A stretch of DNA of 64,000 bases, from assembly GCA_023079485.1 (NCBI GenBank), contig CM041092.1, forward strand, positions 10,119,127 to 10,183,126, read 5' to 3'. The notes below the pieces were generated by a model that did not search any database, was not told the DNA's origin, and saw only the letters and a list, made by a program, of their open reading frames with translations. The DNA is from Archilochus colubris (taxonomy: Eukaryota > Chordata > Aves > Apodiformes > Trochilidae). The position numbers were made by a program, and so were the translations under genes. Below, piece after piece: positions 39,452 through 53,858 of the stretch; within the stretch, counting starts at the first letter, position 1, and every line of letters starts with the position of its first letter.

Positions 39452-42400
39452 CATGGCAGCTGTTCCAGGCCATTCAGACAGAGTGCTCACATTAATCCTG
39501 GCAGAAAGAGCTCACAGGGTTGATAAAAGCGCACAAGAGATCAGTTTAGCACCTGGCTATGCAGTTATCAGCAGATCCACCACTGGCATCATCTCTCCAA
39601 AACTGGAGTACAAATATTCACAGGTTTGGTAACAAAAGATATTGCTATAACATTTACTGAGATTTCTTTGCTATGGACTAATTTAGGAGTAGAACACCTT
39701 TCTAATCCAAAATGGTATCTGATCTGGTATGGTATGAGATATTTAAGACACAAGACAAAACCCAGTCTACTTCTTGTTGAATACACTGATTTGTCTTACC
39801 CTCCACATGGCTTTACTCATAATACTTGCTTTGAAAACGACTACATCTCTCATTCTTTTAGGAGAAAACATGAACAAATACTCTGCTGTATTTACTTCTC
39901 TTCCAGAGATAAATTTAAAACATCTACATGCCCTGCACTCGAGTACCACTAGGTGTCCGTGTTCGCCACCACACGGCAACTTAATTTGCTATAAAGAATT
40001 AACCCTCAGTTGTCTTCAAAGTAGTTACCTGAGTATGATGTGCCGTGTCACGGCACGAAGGAGCTGGTTCAGACAGCATCCCAAGACTCATCATTTCCCA
40101 TGATACAGGCAAAGGATGCTCCGTGACCCTCAGGGACCATCTATCCCTGAACTGTTGTTTTCTGAGTCATTAAAAATAGCTATTTAATATCATGAGAACT
40201 GGAAGTTATCATCTCCTCTAGGATTACCTGGTGTGACCAAAGTCTTCCTCAGAAGAGGAGAGATTCTCCCTCCTGCAGCTTTGGAAGCCTGACTTTGATG
40301 TGTGCTGAAGGGAGGGGGGGGCTGTGGGGTGGTCACCTGTTCCAACATTCTCTCGATGGAAACATGGACCAGGGCTTCCCAATGTTCCAACTCACCACTG
40401 GAAAAGCTGGTGCTAAAATAATACCTTTTTAGACAGTCTCTTTGGCAGGAGGAATTAAGAAGGTTCCCTACTATGGGTGCAAGTTATAGGTGCAAGGAGT
40501 TAGCTCATGTAGGGGCCCACAGATCCTTTTTAGGTGCTAGCCACAAAGAACAGAAAAAGAGCTCCTTCCTTTTGCCAAAGACTTGCAAGTGCTTACCTGT
40601 TCTGTGTCTTACATACCACCATACCACATAAGAACATCTACTTACCAAATTAACCCACAGCAAAGTAATGCCCATAGAAAGATTATATTATACAAACACG
40701 TACATAAATCGTAAGGCACTGAGGAATAATGCAAATACATCTGATTCCCAATGAGAGAAATCCTTTCACCTATGAAGTGATCCCTCAAGCTATTAGTTTC
40801 TTAATTTGTTTTTAGAGACCAATTTTCCAGTCTCAGAGAAGTACACCATGCTTCTCTCTACCTCAGAGCATGCAAATTGGAATACAGATAAGCTGCTGCT
40901 TTCTCACAAATATGCATTTAGTTTGGAGAGAGAAAGAAAATAGAGAGTGCCCTTAAGGTTAAACTTCACAGGTAAATGACTTCATATTTTAACATGTAAC
41001 ATTCACTTTTATTATTCCTGTGATAAGCCCCACCCATTAAAGCCACTGACTGGATATATTTAAAACCCAGACAGCAGTCTAAACTGTGTATGGTACAACA
41101 AGGTCAGTGAGAGGCATTAAAATTAAAATAGCAAAGCAACATGTCTTTGCAGGGCACAAGGCATAACTGAAAGATCTGACACATTGATAAAGCTAATGAA
41201 TAAGAGAGAAAGCCTTAAAGCCAGGAAGAAAAGGAAATTGCAGAAGCAAATAGCAAAATGCAATGAGGAAGCAAGAGGGCCCAAAGCAGTTCAGAGCAAG
41301 CATGCCACATGTCCTGAAAGCAGCTAGCAGGAGCCCCAGCTTTCCTCCACACTGCCTGCCACCAGCAAACCATCTCCCATGCTCTGAGTTCACTTGTGCC
41401 TGGCCTGGAGAACATCACTGTGCATTCAGTGCATGAGTTTTTTCATCACAATGTTCTAAAGCCAACCAAACCTGAGCTGGAATAGAGCCTTGCCCTATGG
41501 CACCAGAGCAGGGGGTACAAGCACAAGAGAATACATACCAGCTGCCCCAGCAGATGTCTGTGGCATTTCAATTGTTTCTACAAGAGTGAAAATATTGGTG
41601 AGCTTGGTCCTCTGTCCTGTGGCACAGTGCCATAATTAAGGTTTTAGTCCTTTTGTAATGAAGGTCTTGTGTTTGTAAGAGGTTTGTGAACCACACTGTG
41701 GTCTGTGAAATGTGAGGGTCCATAATGCAGATGAGCTGGTTACCTGTTCTGTCAGAGAACTACATTGGATGCTCATGGGAGACTCTGTGAGCTGGACCAC
41801 AGCCAGGGTTTTGATGCTGCTGTCTCATCTCAGCCAGCCTGGGGCAGACTCTGAATGTACCTAAGTGGTTCCTTTGGCTCAGTGCTACATCTGGGCACTG
41901 ATCCCTGGGCTGGATGCTGGGGAATGACAACAGTTCAGGCAACCTGTTTGCCACTCACTGCCAAGTGAAGTACACAGATCAGTTGTACTTGGGGTTCCCC
42001 ATTTCCAAATATGCCTATAGTTTGGTCACATCCTTCTCACAACTGAGTAGTAACAGATAACAGGAGATTAAATGCCAGTACCTCACACCTATCTCTCACT
42101 TTTGTATCAAATTCTTTTGAGCATCACACAGTAAGCTCAAGCTGCCATACCTTTGCCAAAGCCTCTGGACTATCATTTGTCTGACCTAAGAGCTCACAAC
42201 TGCCACAGCTACCCTGTGTCAGTACATAACACACCAGCATCCTTCCATGCAAAATTAATTCATTTAAAAACCAAATTACAATGTAAAGAACCATGCCCAG
42301 CCCAACTCATTATACTAAATTATGCTGTGTACTGTTATTAAAATTGCTGTGTCATTTGGTCATAATTATCTGTTTCAGTATATTTTCCAATCATAAAATC

Positions 42401-43148
42401 CTATTCAGAAGAAGAATTCAGCAGAGCACAGCATCTGCAGATGGAGGTAAAATCCAATATATTTCAGGTACTTCAGTTTTTTACTCTGCAGTATAAATCT
42501 CAAGCAAACATCTGATTTTTCAGTCAAAACATCAGCAATGGAAAATGCATCTAACAAGATCAGAGGAACTGCTTAGAATATTTAAGCATTTAAAAATATG
42601 CCAACATCCTTGTAGAAATACCCACTAACTGATTATTTACATATATTCAACAGGACACAGAGCTTTGCTAGTTTAAACAAAGCATTCTTTGTGGTGTGGC
42701 ACTCTGTCCTAATATAAATTGCTAGTTTTCTCTTGCTCTTTAGGCTTTCTGCCCATCTGGTTTTGGATGACAGCCAGCTTTGGATAGAATCATTTAGACA
42801 CCATAAACAGCCTATTTCATGAGCGTGAGAGAGGCAGTGGGAGCAAGAATGGCATTTACATTCTTATCAAGAGATTTTAAAAAGTTAATAAAATTCTGTC
42901 TGCACTGAAAGAGATCCAGGAGCTGTCAGTCTAGATGGGACAGGAGAAATCTTATCCCCTAGGGAGTTATCGGTGAGAATTTCTGGAAATTTGTAAAGGT
43001 TTTCTTTTTACTGGAAGGTTAGGGAGAAATATCAAATTCAGAAGAAGCCTTTGAGGAATTTTAGTACTAGAGAATTGCTTTAGTTATCTTACTTTGTAAC
43101 GGTCTCTGTTTTGAGTATAAACACTGACTCACATTCTTCTCTCTACAG

Positions 43149-43357
43149 TTCTAAAGGATGCTGAGAGCTCTGGCAATTCTGCTGAATGCTTTGTTGCATT
43201 GGTACAGAGGTGTTTCCATGGGGATGGACTGTACTTCAGGAGCTATGAGCTCCTGTGAGATAACCTATTTCAGTCAGTGGAATTGCTCTGGATTGAGTTC
43301 ACAATCAGAAATTTGGTGCAGAATGTCTGGCTCACCTCTGAGGCATTCTTACTTGGA
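43149..43357 (+). other. Exon-like block on the plus strand (antisense candidate)
   Basis: A good acceptor (a CTGAC branch-like site, then a pyrimidine-rich stretch ending ctctacag at 43,148) and a strong donor (GGA/gtaagtg, GT at 43,358-43,359) bracket 209 bp. An ATG at 43,158 opens a frame that stays open through the donor, and reading on into the intron gives a stop at once. The translated peptide resembles nothing I know. The block lies antisense to KALRN. It may be an exon of an antisense lncRNA, or chance splice-like signals. Confidence 0.25.
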
Positions 43358-46300
43358 GTAAGTGCTTCCCACCCTTTCTGATTTGCCTGACCAAATGAAG
43401 AGGAACACTGCCTGAGCTTCACTAGGAGGTCTCTTTATAATTAAGCAATTAGTTAAACACATGACTGGGATCATGGGGACAGCCCTGTAGCCCAAATGAG
43501 CTGGCTTTGCTCCTCTGAGTGAGGAGGGAACAGAGGCATCTGGATGTGCAGTAAATTATTCCACAATGACAGAGATTATTCCACAACAGGAAGAAGAGAC
43601 AGAGATGGAATGTGGGACATATACATATGCTAATGGAAAGGAAATCTGGTGTTAAGGTCTCAAATAGCACATATTTTCATGTCCAGCATCTCTTGCTGGA
43701 GTCCCTGCTAGACAATCATATCCTAATTGTGGTGGATTTTGGATTTCGACATTCACTGACATCTGCAGAATAGCTTGAATGTAGCTCTCTGAATTATTTC
43801 TAGAGCTCTGTTTTTCCAGAAAGTAAAAGTAAAGTGGACCCAACTATAAAAAATTCTTTTGGAGATAAAGATGACCAGACTCACTTTGTTTCACCCAACA
43901 AGTGGAACCAGACCATCAGTCTGTGTTCAGACCTGTAAGATTGGGCTCAGAGAGCTGGTACTCAAATTTCATTCCTTTTTTCTTTCCTGAAGAAGAAACA
44001 AAATGAAGCAGGTGTCCCCTCTTTGACACAGAAGCTCCAAACTCTTTTGTTACCAGGGTTGCAGAAGCTGAGAAACGCTGAAACCCTCAGAGGTAATCCC
44101 CTACCTGCCATATTTCACAGCCACAAGATGCTTTAAGCCCACCCAGGGTTAATAAAAGCACAAGGATAGACTGAAATCAGGGAGTACTGACTACTTGCTT
44201 CCTTTCATATGTCCAGCACAATCTGAGCAAAACAGACTTCACCCAGGAGGTCAAGTGTTTCAGTCAACAGATCATTCATCAGACATCAATTCCCAGGAAG
44301 CTGGTAGTGAGTACACAAAACCTCATCATGTATTCTGGCCAGGAACCTTGTCAAACATCCCCAGGTACAAACAGCAGAGGCAAAGTGTGCACAGTAAAAG
44401 GCCTATACAGCTGATGAGTTTAAAATAGAAACCCAGCTGTCTATGTCACACACCTGCTGCTATTGAAGAAGGAGAATTCAAGTCCAAGAGGAGCTTTAGA
44501 AAGACATGGGACAAGCACACTTTGCAAGGGCAAAAGGTCAGCACCATACATATCTGTCTTTATCTAAACAGAACATTCTGCCCTGCCCAGAGATTTAAGA
44601 AGGGAGGAATCAAATAATGTCCCAGGAGTTTCCCCTCAGAAAGTGTTCCCAGCTGAGTATGACCAATTTGTCAGCAGAGAACCTACACCTTCCCCCTTAT
44701 CAGTGTCAGGGAATGGTTAAGATCTACAAGCCTCTGATCAGCTACCTCTGCTTTTAAATTACTCTGAAATAAAAAGTCCTGAAGAACTAGGAACAATGGC
44801 TCATAACCATCAGAGGAGAGAGCTCAGACTGATGTCCTCTTGAGAAGGAAGCAAATGATATTGAGAGGAAAAGCTCAGTAAGATCACTCTAGAGATGCTT
44901 TAGAACAAAGCAAAAAAACCTTAGCTTGTGCACCGGATCAAATATGTTCAATACACTCATCCCCAGATTATATTTCCTTTGTAGTCTAAATAATTACTTT
45001 AGACAGCTATGTTACTGTCTGCACAGTTACACTTTTAATGGAGATATGAAAAATGAGATAACTTCAAATGATAGCTGGAACAGATCTCCCTTCCCTTGGC
45101 AAATAAGCCCCAGACAAGACAAGCAGTTGTAGATTGCTTCAAAGATGTGTTTTCCTGTTAAGAAGTGAGTATGAGGAAGCAGAAAAGGGGTAAATGCTCT
45201 CCTCTTTACTTCTGCTAGCATGTAGGGATCAGGATTTAGTGGCTCAGTGCTGTCTTTTATATACATAGAAGCCTACTAGAGAGATACCCTCCCCAGGGGA
45301 CAGCCATGCCCACCTTCCAGCACTACCCTTTCCCTGCAAACTCTTTGCTGATCTCCCCTGACCTGCCTCAGGTGCTCTAATCTCTCCTAAAACACACACC
45401 CCTTGGTAATGAAGGCTGGATATCTGAAGACAGCATGGATGTGGAGCCTGGCATACAGAAATGCAAAAGCCTGCACTGATGCTTGGTAGCATCATAGGAA
45501 ACCACAACACTCCTCCTTGAGGAGGCTTCTCAAAATGGGTAAGGATCTGAACAGAGAAACCAAAACCATGATGAAGGCCTTAGAGTATCTGCTGATGGTG
45601 TGATTTTTTGCCCAAATCATTGAATTCACAGAACAGATGTTTTATATAAAACTGACTCTATTTTTAATTGGAGGAGATTATTCAAAATATGTCTAAGCCA
45701 TATGGTCCTGTAATTCTGATTCCCCTCTGCCATTGCTGGAGAGGCTAGCTTGGCATCCCTCTCCTTTTCCAAGCCATTTCCTTTTAAAAGATTTAATAGC
45801 TGCTATTTTTCTTTTTTATTGTTGGTCCCTAGGTCCCATTACTATAAATCAGGGCCTTAGACCCAAAAATAACTCAAAGGTGGATTTGGATTAAGTTGCT
45901 TTCAATGATTTTCAGTAATAGATTGGTCTAACAGAACATAAAGGGAAATGTAGATTCAAGGTGACAGAAAACACATCTGGAGTAATGATGACAGTGGGTG
46001 ACATTCATCTCCAGGCTGTTGAAGGAAGTCCTGGTCCTGGCTGGCACATTTTCCTGCTCTTCTCCTTGAAAAGTGGGAATTTTCAAAGGGATTTGTTACC
46101 TACTGGAAAAAACAGGGCAACACGACAAGGCTGGTGGAGGAAAGTCTCAGGTTGAATGAATGTGTGATGGCTGAGGGCATCTCTGTCACACTGGGCACAT
46201 GTCACACCCTGGCTGTCTAGTGCCTACTTCTATCACACCCAACACAGCCCATGAATTTTTATCAGTTGAGAGGAATAATGCTTCTGCTGAGTTCTAATCA

Positions 46301-48635
46301 CACTTCAAGAGGCTGGGGCTGCAGTGCAAGCTCTGGGCCCTGTTAGGTGAGGTGGTTGCAGCCAGTCTGGTAGCACTTGGAAGCAGCCAGGCAATCTCAC
46401 AGACTCCTCCCTTTCTCCCAAGGTTTCTCCAATGCCTATAGTTTCCTGGTTGCTATATCAGTCTCACCTTAGCAATATGCTCCAGATTAGTGAATGCCCA
46501 TGGGAATTTATCACCATGTGAAAACACAGTGCTACTGCTACAAACAGGCTGGGTGGATGAACTCCATGGGAAGCAACAGTGACTCTGTGAGTTCACACAA
46601 TGGTTGCAATGCTTGTGCCCTCACTCAGTGTCTGGCACTGTGGAAAGAAAGGATCTCGAGGGACTTATTACTTGTGTTTGAGTCCTCCCTATTGCTCGCC
46701 TGATCCACAGCAGCCACTGAGCCTTTTCAGCTTTGCTGCATCATTTTCAGCCATCACAAAGTGTTGCAGCTTGACTCCTAACAGTTGAATCCTGGGGCTT
46801 TCATTCCCCTCTCCATAATACTGCCATTTACTTGAGGTGACCTCATTTGCCAAGTGATGTAACAGGGTGCACGATCGAGCCTGGCACATCTAAACAGATG
46901 TTTACAGTGGACACAGAAACAGCATTATGAAATGAAAATATCGCCTAAAACCTGAGCAGCACAAGAGATTACAATGTCTTTATGCAGATCAGCTTACCTA
47001 AAATAGTGTTGAAAGGCCTTTGGCTGCAGCTGTATGCTCCCCGTTTTAAAATGAGAGACTGCTGTTTGTACTACTGTAATGTAACTCCCAAAGGAATCAG
47101 CAGCTGCAGGGTTTGAATTTTATCATTCTTGGCCTCTCTCTTTGATAGAGTTGACTAGAGCATGCCCAAAGGACATGCCTGCCATAAAATTGTCCTCTTT
47201 TAGCTACAATAACAAAATATGGTTTCTTTGGTGGTTTTCTTACAGTTTTTAACAAGGTAATAAATTCTATTTCAAATAAGAATATAAATCTGAAGAATTT
47301 GATAATTGATCTGACTTCCTTTGTTTTAAGTGAAAGGAAATGCTCCTTGACTTTGCCATTTACATTTGCTGTCTCATCACATTATCAGGGAGAACTAAAT
47401 ACGGATCAATGAAGTCCAGCACAAACAAGTAAAAGATTGAGGGGACCTTGAAATATTTTGCTATGTTCATTTATCAAAGGATGAGCAGAATAATAAGGTC
47501 GATTGATGAGCACCCTCCCAGATTCTGCTTCATTTCTTTCACCAAAGACACTTCAGATAAAGTAATCTGCCCTGTGCAATCACTGCTACATGCAAGCAGC
47601 TCATGGACAAATATGTTCATTTCTGTTCTTGCTAAATTCAGTTCAATCAATACAGAGGCCTCAGTTTTCAAAGACAGATGTCTATGTTTACCCACAACAT
47701 CATGCATGTGTTCCTTTATTCCCCCAAACCACATTTCTCTTTCACACACAACACATGCAGAGGAGGAAGATAAGAACTCAGCTTAAAACACCCTCAGGGT
47801 ATTTGACAACGTGAAATGCAACAGTGTCTTGGATAAACAAAAGATTCTGGTAGCTGAGAGTAAAAGTTTTCAGCATGAGATCCAAGTACACTTGAAGTTG
47901 GACATTATCAGATTCAGGGAGTCACTAAAGCTGTGTGTTCAGGGCAGCTCAGAGAGCTACTGCTGCAGATTTCAGAGGCACAGAAGCCTGAAGTTAGTGA
48001 AGGTCAGTGTGAACTGATTATTTACTTCCTTTGGGTTCTTTTTGAAAATCCTGGGCTATCTCTAGCTTATCCTCATTCAGCAGATAAAAAAATATGTGCT
48101 CAGGGGAACTATGTTTGGATTTTTGCCAGCTACTGGGAAATAAAGCTGTGTGAGAAATCCTGTTGCAGAAAGACAGTGAATCCAGAGAGCTTGACAGTGA
48201 GTCTGACTTGCTTTGGTTCAGCTGGAACAGCAAGGGATTTTGTGGCATCCTAGCTGCAGAGGAGAGGGATAACCTGAGCCTGTGCATGGAGTGGAGCTAG
48301 AGGAAAAGCACAGGACGGTAACAGAATTGGGGCTGCTGAGAGACAAAACGAGGCCTGGGGGTGGACAAAGGCAGATGGTGAATACCAGCAATGCTAATCA
48401 ACAGGTTAATAACAGCCCTCATTAGTAATGAAACTGAGCAGTTCCCAAATAAAACCTTAATTCACTTTGAGATACATTTCCCAAAATGCATATTTAGTAA
48501 CCCTAAAATGAAGAAAGAAATTATTAACTTTTTCTTAAACTCTATTATCCCTCTTAACATCCACAGCCTATCCACCACACGTGTGTTTGTACAGTATTAA
48601 CTTTATATTAATTAACTACTTAACCTGAATAGCCA

Positions 48636-49531
48636 GCAGTGCCTCCTCAGCAAGTTGGCTGATAACACCACACTGTGTGATGCAGTGGATTCACTTGAAG
48701 GAAGGGATGCCACCCAGAGGGACCTTATCCTCATTGAGAAATGTGCAAAACTGTATGAGGTTCAACAAGTTCATGTGCAAAGTCCTGCGTTTGGATTGGA
48801 CCAATGCCAGACACAATTACAAGATGGGTACAGAGTGAGTTGAAAGTAACCATAAAGACTTGGGGGTGCTGATTGACAGAAGCTCAACAAGAGCCAGCAG
48901 TGTGCTCATGCAGCTCATAAGTCCAAGCCCATCCTAGAATTCATCAAGAGGAGCATGGCCAGCAGATGAAGAGAGGTGATTCTCTTCCTCTACTCTAGTC
49001 TTGTGAAACCCACCTCAAATACTGTATCCAGTTTTGTGTCCCCATCATAAGAAGGACACAAATCTGTTGGACTGAGTCAAGAGAAAGGCCACAAAGATGG
49101 TCCAGGGGCTGGAGCACCTCTGCTGTGACAGGAGGCTGAGAAAGCTGGGATGGTTTGTTCAGCTTAAGAAAAGAAGATGCCAGGGGGGACCCTAGAGGTC
49201 CCTTCCAGTACCTGAAGGGGACCTACAGAAAGGCTGGAGAGGGACTTTTCATAAGATTGTCTAGCAATAGGACAAAGGAAATGGTTTTAAACAGAAGGGA
49301 AGCAGGTTTAGACTAGATCTTAGGAAGTTTTTCAGGATGAGGTTGGTGAGACTCTGGAAAAGATCACCCAAAGAAGCTGTGGATGCCCTTTCCCTGGAGG
49401 TGTTCAAGGCCTGGCTGGATGAGGTTTTAAGCAACCTTGTCTAGTTCAGAGGCATCCCTACCCATGGCAGGGGGGCTGGAGTAGTTGATCTTTAAGGTGC
49501 CTTCCAGCCTAAGCCATTCTATGATGCTATG
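48636..49531 (+). mobile_element. CR1 LINE, 5'-truncated 3' end
   Basis: About 900 bp match the 3' part of an avian CR1 non-LTR retrotransposon, sense on plus. The first 200 bp decode the end of the reverse transcriptase (an LADNTTLCDAVDSLEGRDATQRDL-like stretch), followed by other recognisable ORF2 C-terminal segments and the CR1 3' UTR (ggaggtgttcaaggcctggctggatgag). It ends in the diagnostic short tail repeat, attctatgatgctatga. The reading frame is broken by stops and indels, so it is an old, dead copy. Typical CR1 copies are 5'-truncated like this one. Confidence 0.93.
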
Positions 49532-52500
49532 ACATTTGCTTGGCTGAATTTCTTCTTTTCCAGTCACAGAGTTGTGTTCCCTTAATAAATTCCATGTCAC
49601 TAATTGCTATTCATCTATGCTGTAAGATTTTTGGCATAAGCATCTGTTTCCTTTCATAAAATGCAAGAACGCTGTGGACGATAATGATAAATAATATGTA
49701 AGCAATTTCCTCTCTCCCAGGCACTACAGTAGCAGAGCTGTCTGCTCATTAGCCCCTACCCAATCTAAAGAAAAAACTGCTGAAACTCTGCTTGTCAGAA
49801 TGAATCCCAAGTGAAAGGAAAACATGCATGAGCTAAAAGAGAATGAACTTAGCTTTTACTACATGAAAAGGGATTTTACTATTACATCATCATACATAAC
49901 ACTATAATTATGAGGTAGTGACTCTTTCAATGATAAATGTATGCAAGAAAATTATGAAAACACGATATAAAACATTGTTCTTTCCTTCTCAGTAGTGACC
50001 CTATTAAGAGCACATAACACAACATTTGACAGCCTGGACTGCTTCCTTTTCCTCTTTCTGATCCCCCTTTCCATCCCTCCAGCACAAAGGGACTCTTTAT
50101 CACACTGCTCTGTATTGTACCTTAACCAATCCCTGGGGTGATCAGAGGTACAGATAAAAGAATTCACCTTTTTTTCTATATCAAAGGTATATTTGTTCAT
50201 AAGATGCACCATTGAGGCATGGGAGGAGCCTAAAAAATCCCAGTAGAAAACAGGAACTTGAGGGAAAACAAAGGCAGGCCTGTTTCTTGGCAGACATACA
50301 AAGGTTTTTTTGGCTACTGCCATATCCCACTCAGCTGCAGCAGCAAACCATCCCCTCCCCTCCTGGGCTCCCCAAGGAGAGGCTGTCCCAGTGCCCTGCT
50401 CCCCAGGGTGGGCAGGGGGCACAGTCAGGGGTTCCATGCCCTGAGAACTGGGCTGGGGCTGCTGGGGATGGAGAGCAGGAGATGGGACTATCCCCTGAGA
50501 TAGGCCCTTTCCCTGTTGGATAGGGTAAATAAAAATTAAATGGCCTACTCCTGAAAGTCTGAAAATACTCCTGCAGTTTGCTGGCCCCAGAAAGTGAGCA
50601 GTGCTCCATCAGCTGGCACGCTGACTTGCCATCCACCTTCCAGCTAGACAGGCTTTAAAGAAAAAGAGTAAGGAAAAAGCCCCAAGATACTGTATTTTGC
50701 CAAAGTTTTGCTCCTTTTAAACAAAACACCCAGAGTTGTAGGATTTGAAGAGACAGTTTGGCAAGATAGCTTGAAAAAAAGTAGAGTGCCAAGTAAAGAA
50801 ATTTCAGCACTCTGAGTAAATGTCTCATACTCTGCCTCTGAATTTTAAGATATTGATGGAAGGGGCATACACCATAGATATAATTTGGGAGAGCACCTGT
50901 AAGTATGCACAAGTTCAGTAAAAATCAAAGTGATGTAAATGGCAAATTGTGTTCTTTTATGAGCCAGGACTGTTGGGAGTACTTGCAATTAGGACAAAAC
51001 AAGAAGCAGTCCATAAAAATGGAGAAGAATTTAAGTATTTGGTGAGACCATTTGATCACATATTCTGCAGTAGCTGAATGAGGTGGGTCAGGGAGGTGGG
51101 TCACTGAGAAACAAGACTTGGTTTTATTCCCCAGCCTCCATTACTTCTCTCTGTACAACACAGCAACTTATAGAGACCACAGTCACATCTCACTAATATC
51201 AATGATCAGGGCAAAACCAAGAATGCCTGCAAAACTAAAGCATACATTTTGCTATGTCTCAGTTTCTCCATCAGTGAGTCTTATTTCAAGAATGTCTATG
51301 AAGCATTTTCCTTGTGTTCCAGCACAAGGTTCTGAAATACAATTAAATGATACTACAGAAACATTAGATAGCACAAAATAACTTTTTGTCAGGCTGAAAT
51401 CATCAGTAAGAAGTTTAAAAACAAAGAATGGTTTCATCTTCTACAGAAAACAAAATATTTATTACCCATTTAAATTCTTCTACCTCCTTGAAACCTGGCA
51501 GCCATTTGACACCAGTCTCTATTAGGATGCCATGGGCTACCAGTTGAACACTCAACAAAATTTATTGATAATTTGGAAAATTACAATTTCAGACTGTTCT
51601 CTCTTGCAAAGATCTCTACAACTTGCTGGCTCCACCACATACAGTTGTTTTCTGTTTGTATAGTAAATGCCATTTGCTCTGGCTGGCTCCATTTTCCTTT
51701 TCTGATCATCCTATGTCATTTTATGCCATTCTTTTTCTCAGTCCTAAGTCCGCTTCTCAATGCAGTATAATTTGAATCATCATGTCTATAATAGGCTCTT
51801 GTGTTGCACTTACAAACTGTATCATAGGAAATAAGTTTCATGTGTACTGTTTAGCAATAAGAAGGGCACACTTCATCAGAATTATCATGTGTTATCCTAA
51901 GGTAAATTCATGTTTTAGCCATGGTAACAAAACTGCATCAACCACTGACACAACTCTAAGTGACTGAAAGTCTTCTTCAAACACATCATCTATCATTTTG
52001 CTGATAAACATGACACAAATAGACCAGAATGAGGGGACTGCTTTCCCTGCTGACGTATTTTTCTTGAGAAAAGAAGGATTTTTAAAGGAACAGTTAAAGC
52101 CTTTTTTAATTACTAAAAGTGGGAAGATAGTCACAAAACCAATGCTGAAATAAGTGAAAAAGTGATCTGATCTCACTTTACAAAAAGTAAACGGTTAACA
52201 ACACTAAACATGACAGTGTTTCATTAAAAAAATTGGCAGGAAAGCAGTCATTCAAAAAACATGTTATTGCTATACATCTACAGCTAGAGATGTGGGATAA
52301 TAAATACAGGTTTGGTTTTGGTTTTCCCTTTTCATGGAAATGTTTCTAAAAAGCTCCTTTGGTAACCACTAGCGAAATCCCTTTATTCTCAAGCAAAGCA
52401 AACACACTGAAGGAATTTTGTGCCTTCTTCTGAGATGCAAGTCTGCTCTCAGCACCCTCCAAAAGGATTCCCAAACTAGGAGGGGCTGTAGAATGGCAAA

Positions 52501-52735
52501 TGCCTCTTAGCTGGGGTTTCTTCGTGAGTGAAAACTCCAGCACCACCTGCTCAGAGTGTGAACCTGTTACAGCTCAGGAAAACTGCCCTGGGACTTGAAT
52601 AACACTCCCTAAACCTTCAGCCCAAAATGTTTAGAATCAGGAATGGAAAATGTAAAAGCCAACATACCTTCCCCTCTGGCAGTTCAACAGGTGTGTGCTG
52701 TAGGAACTAACGCTGTCCCCGCGCCACGGCCACCT

Positions 52736-52743
52736 TGACGTCA
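52736..52743. promoter_or_regulatory. Perfect cAMP-response element palindrome
   Basis: TGACGTCA, the full 8-bp CREB/ATF consensus, lies in a local GC- and CpG-richer patch (about 52,710-52,780, with cgcgccacgg just upstream) within the intron upstream of the SH3 exon. No exon or start is recognisable beside it. An intronic enhancer or minor promoter is possible. Confidence 0.45.
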
Positions 52744-53738
52744 TTGTTACTGGGCTGACAAAACGTTTCCATGACAAACGAGAAAGCTGATCTGTTATCT
52801 CCCCTTTGGAGGAAACCTAAATGCCCTCTCTCCCATATTCTGCTAGAACCACCCATCTTGTTTTTGGCACGTAGCACAGAGGGTGCGTTTTGGTGACTGA
52901 TTTAGATTTCTCTCTGCTCTGGACAAGGGAAGCCAAGTTGTTTGTTGTTTTTCCCTAAACTTAAAAAGAAGTGTGTCACCCTCATCCCACTGGGATCCCA
53001 CCCACCTCACACACAGCACAATGTTCTTCAAAGGCATGTTGACTACCATGCTAAGATAACACTGAAAGAGGACAAACTTTGCAGCAATGAACAAAAACAC
53101 TATTAAGATATTTGAGTCTTCTCTTGGCTATAAATTATTACCTCTACTAGCAGGCATGGCCCCTAATAGTTAGCAGATGTCTGAAACATCTCGGGCTGAA
53201 CTTTGCCTAAGATTAAAAAGAGATCTCACGGTGTTTAAAGAGCAGCTGCAGAAAGAAATAGGGTTTCCTTCCTAATGTGACAGAAATGTTCATCCTAGCC
53301 TTAAACAAAAAGGTCTGATTTATATTCTGTAAATACTGAGGAAGCTAAATTTTGGGGCACAGGCACCTACAGATTATAAATTTTATACATGTATAATTTG
53401 CAGCAATTGACATGAAATAACCCCAATGGAAAAGGCTGACTCAGCTGCCTGGATGCATCTTAGCTTTTTGCTACAATTTATGCCATGCCTAAGCTTACCA
53501 CAAGCAGGAGAAGGCTGGAGTAGTCAGGCCATGAACACCAGGTTAGCAAATTCCCAGGGCTGAATTTATGTATTATTATCATTGTTCTTCTCACTGCATC
53601 AAGTGAGAGCCTAACAGTGCCCAGAGATGATCATGTCCTATATATGGAAACAAATAAAATAAAAACCCCCAATAAAACATGTTTCACTATGGCTGTGCAT
53701 CCCCACCAGCCTTACGGCATAGCTGGCCTCAGCAGCGA

Positions 53739-53858
53739 CCACAGAATCAGAATTGCTCAGGCTGGAAAAGACCATCAAGACTGAGTCCAACCTCATCCTA
53801 ACCCTATTACCCTATTCCTGATGACCCATGACTGAACAATGTCCCTAAGCACCAGGAT
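53739..53858 (-). mobile_element. CR1 LINE 3' fragment
   Basis: The block begins with an acagaatcag tail-like motif and continues with gctggaaaagaccatcaaga and gagtccaacc. These are the reverse complement of the CR1 3' end (ggttggact...tcttttccaac...attctgtgat). The far end of the fragment is diffuse, so the boundary is approximate. Confidence 0.8.

Larger units (their letters stand above)
37818..48635 (-). other. KALRN: KALRN intron upstream of the SH3 exon, proximal part
   Basis: I see no kalirin exon here, and nothing resembling the PH-domain end or the short PDZ-binding tail of the synaptic Kal7 isoform. The plus-strand exon-like block at 43.2 kb and an AAAC repeat at 39.4 kb are the only structures noted. 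Confidence 0.5.

Noticed and set aside
48655..48843. 62-codon plus-strand frame as a separate gene
   Set aside because: It is the decayed reverse-transcriptase end of the CR1 copy.
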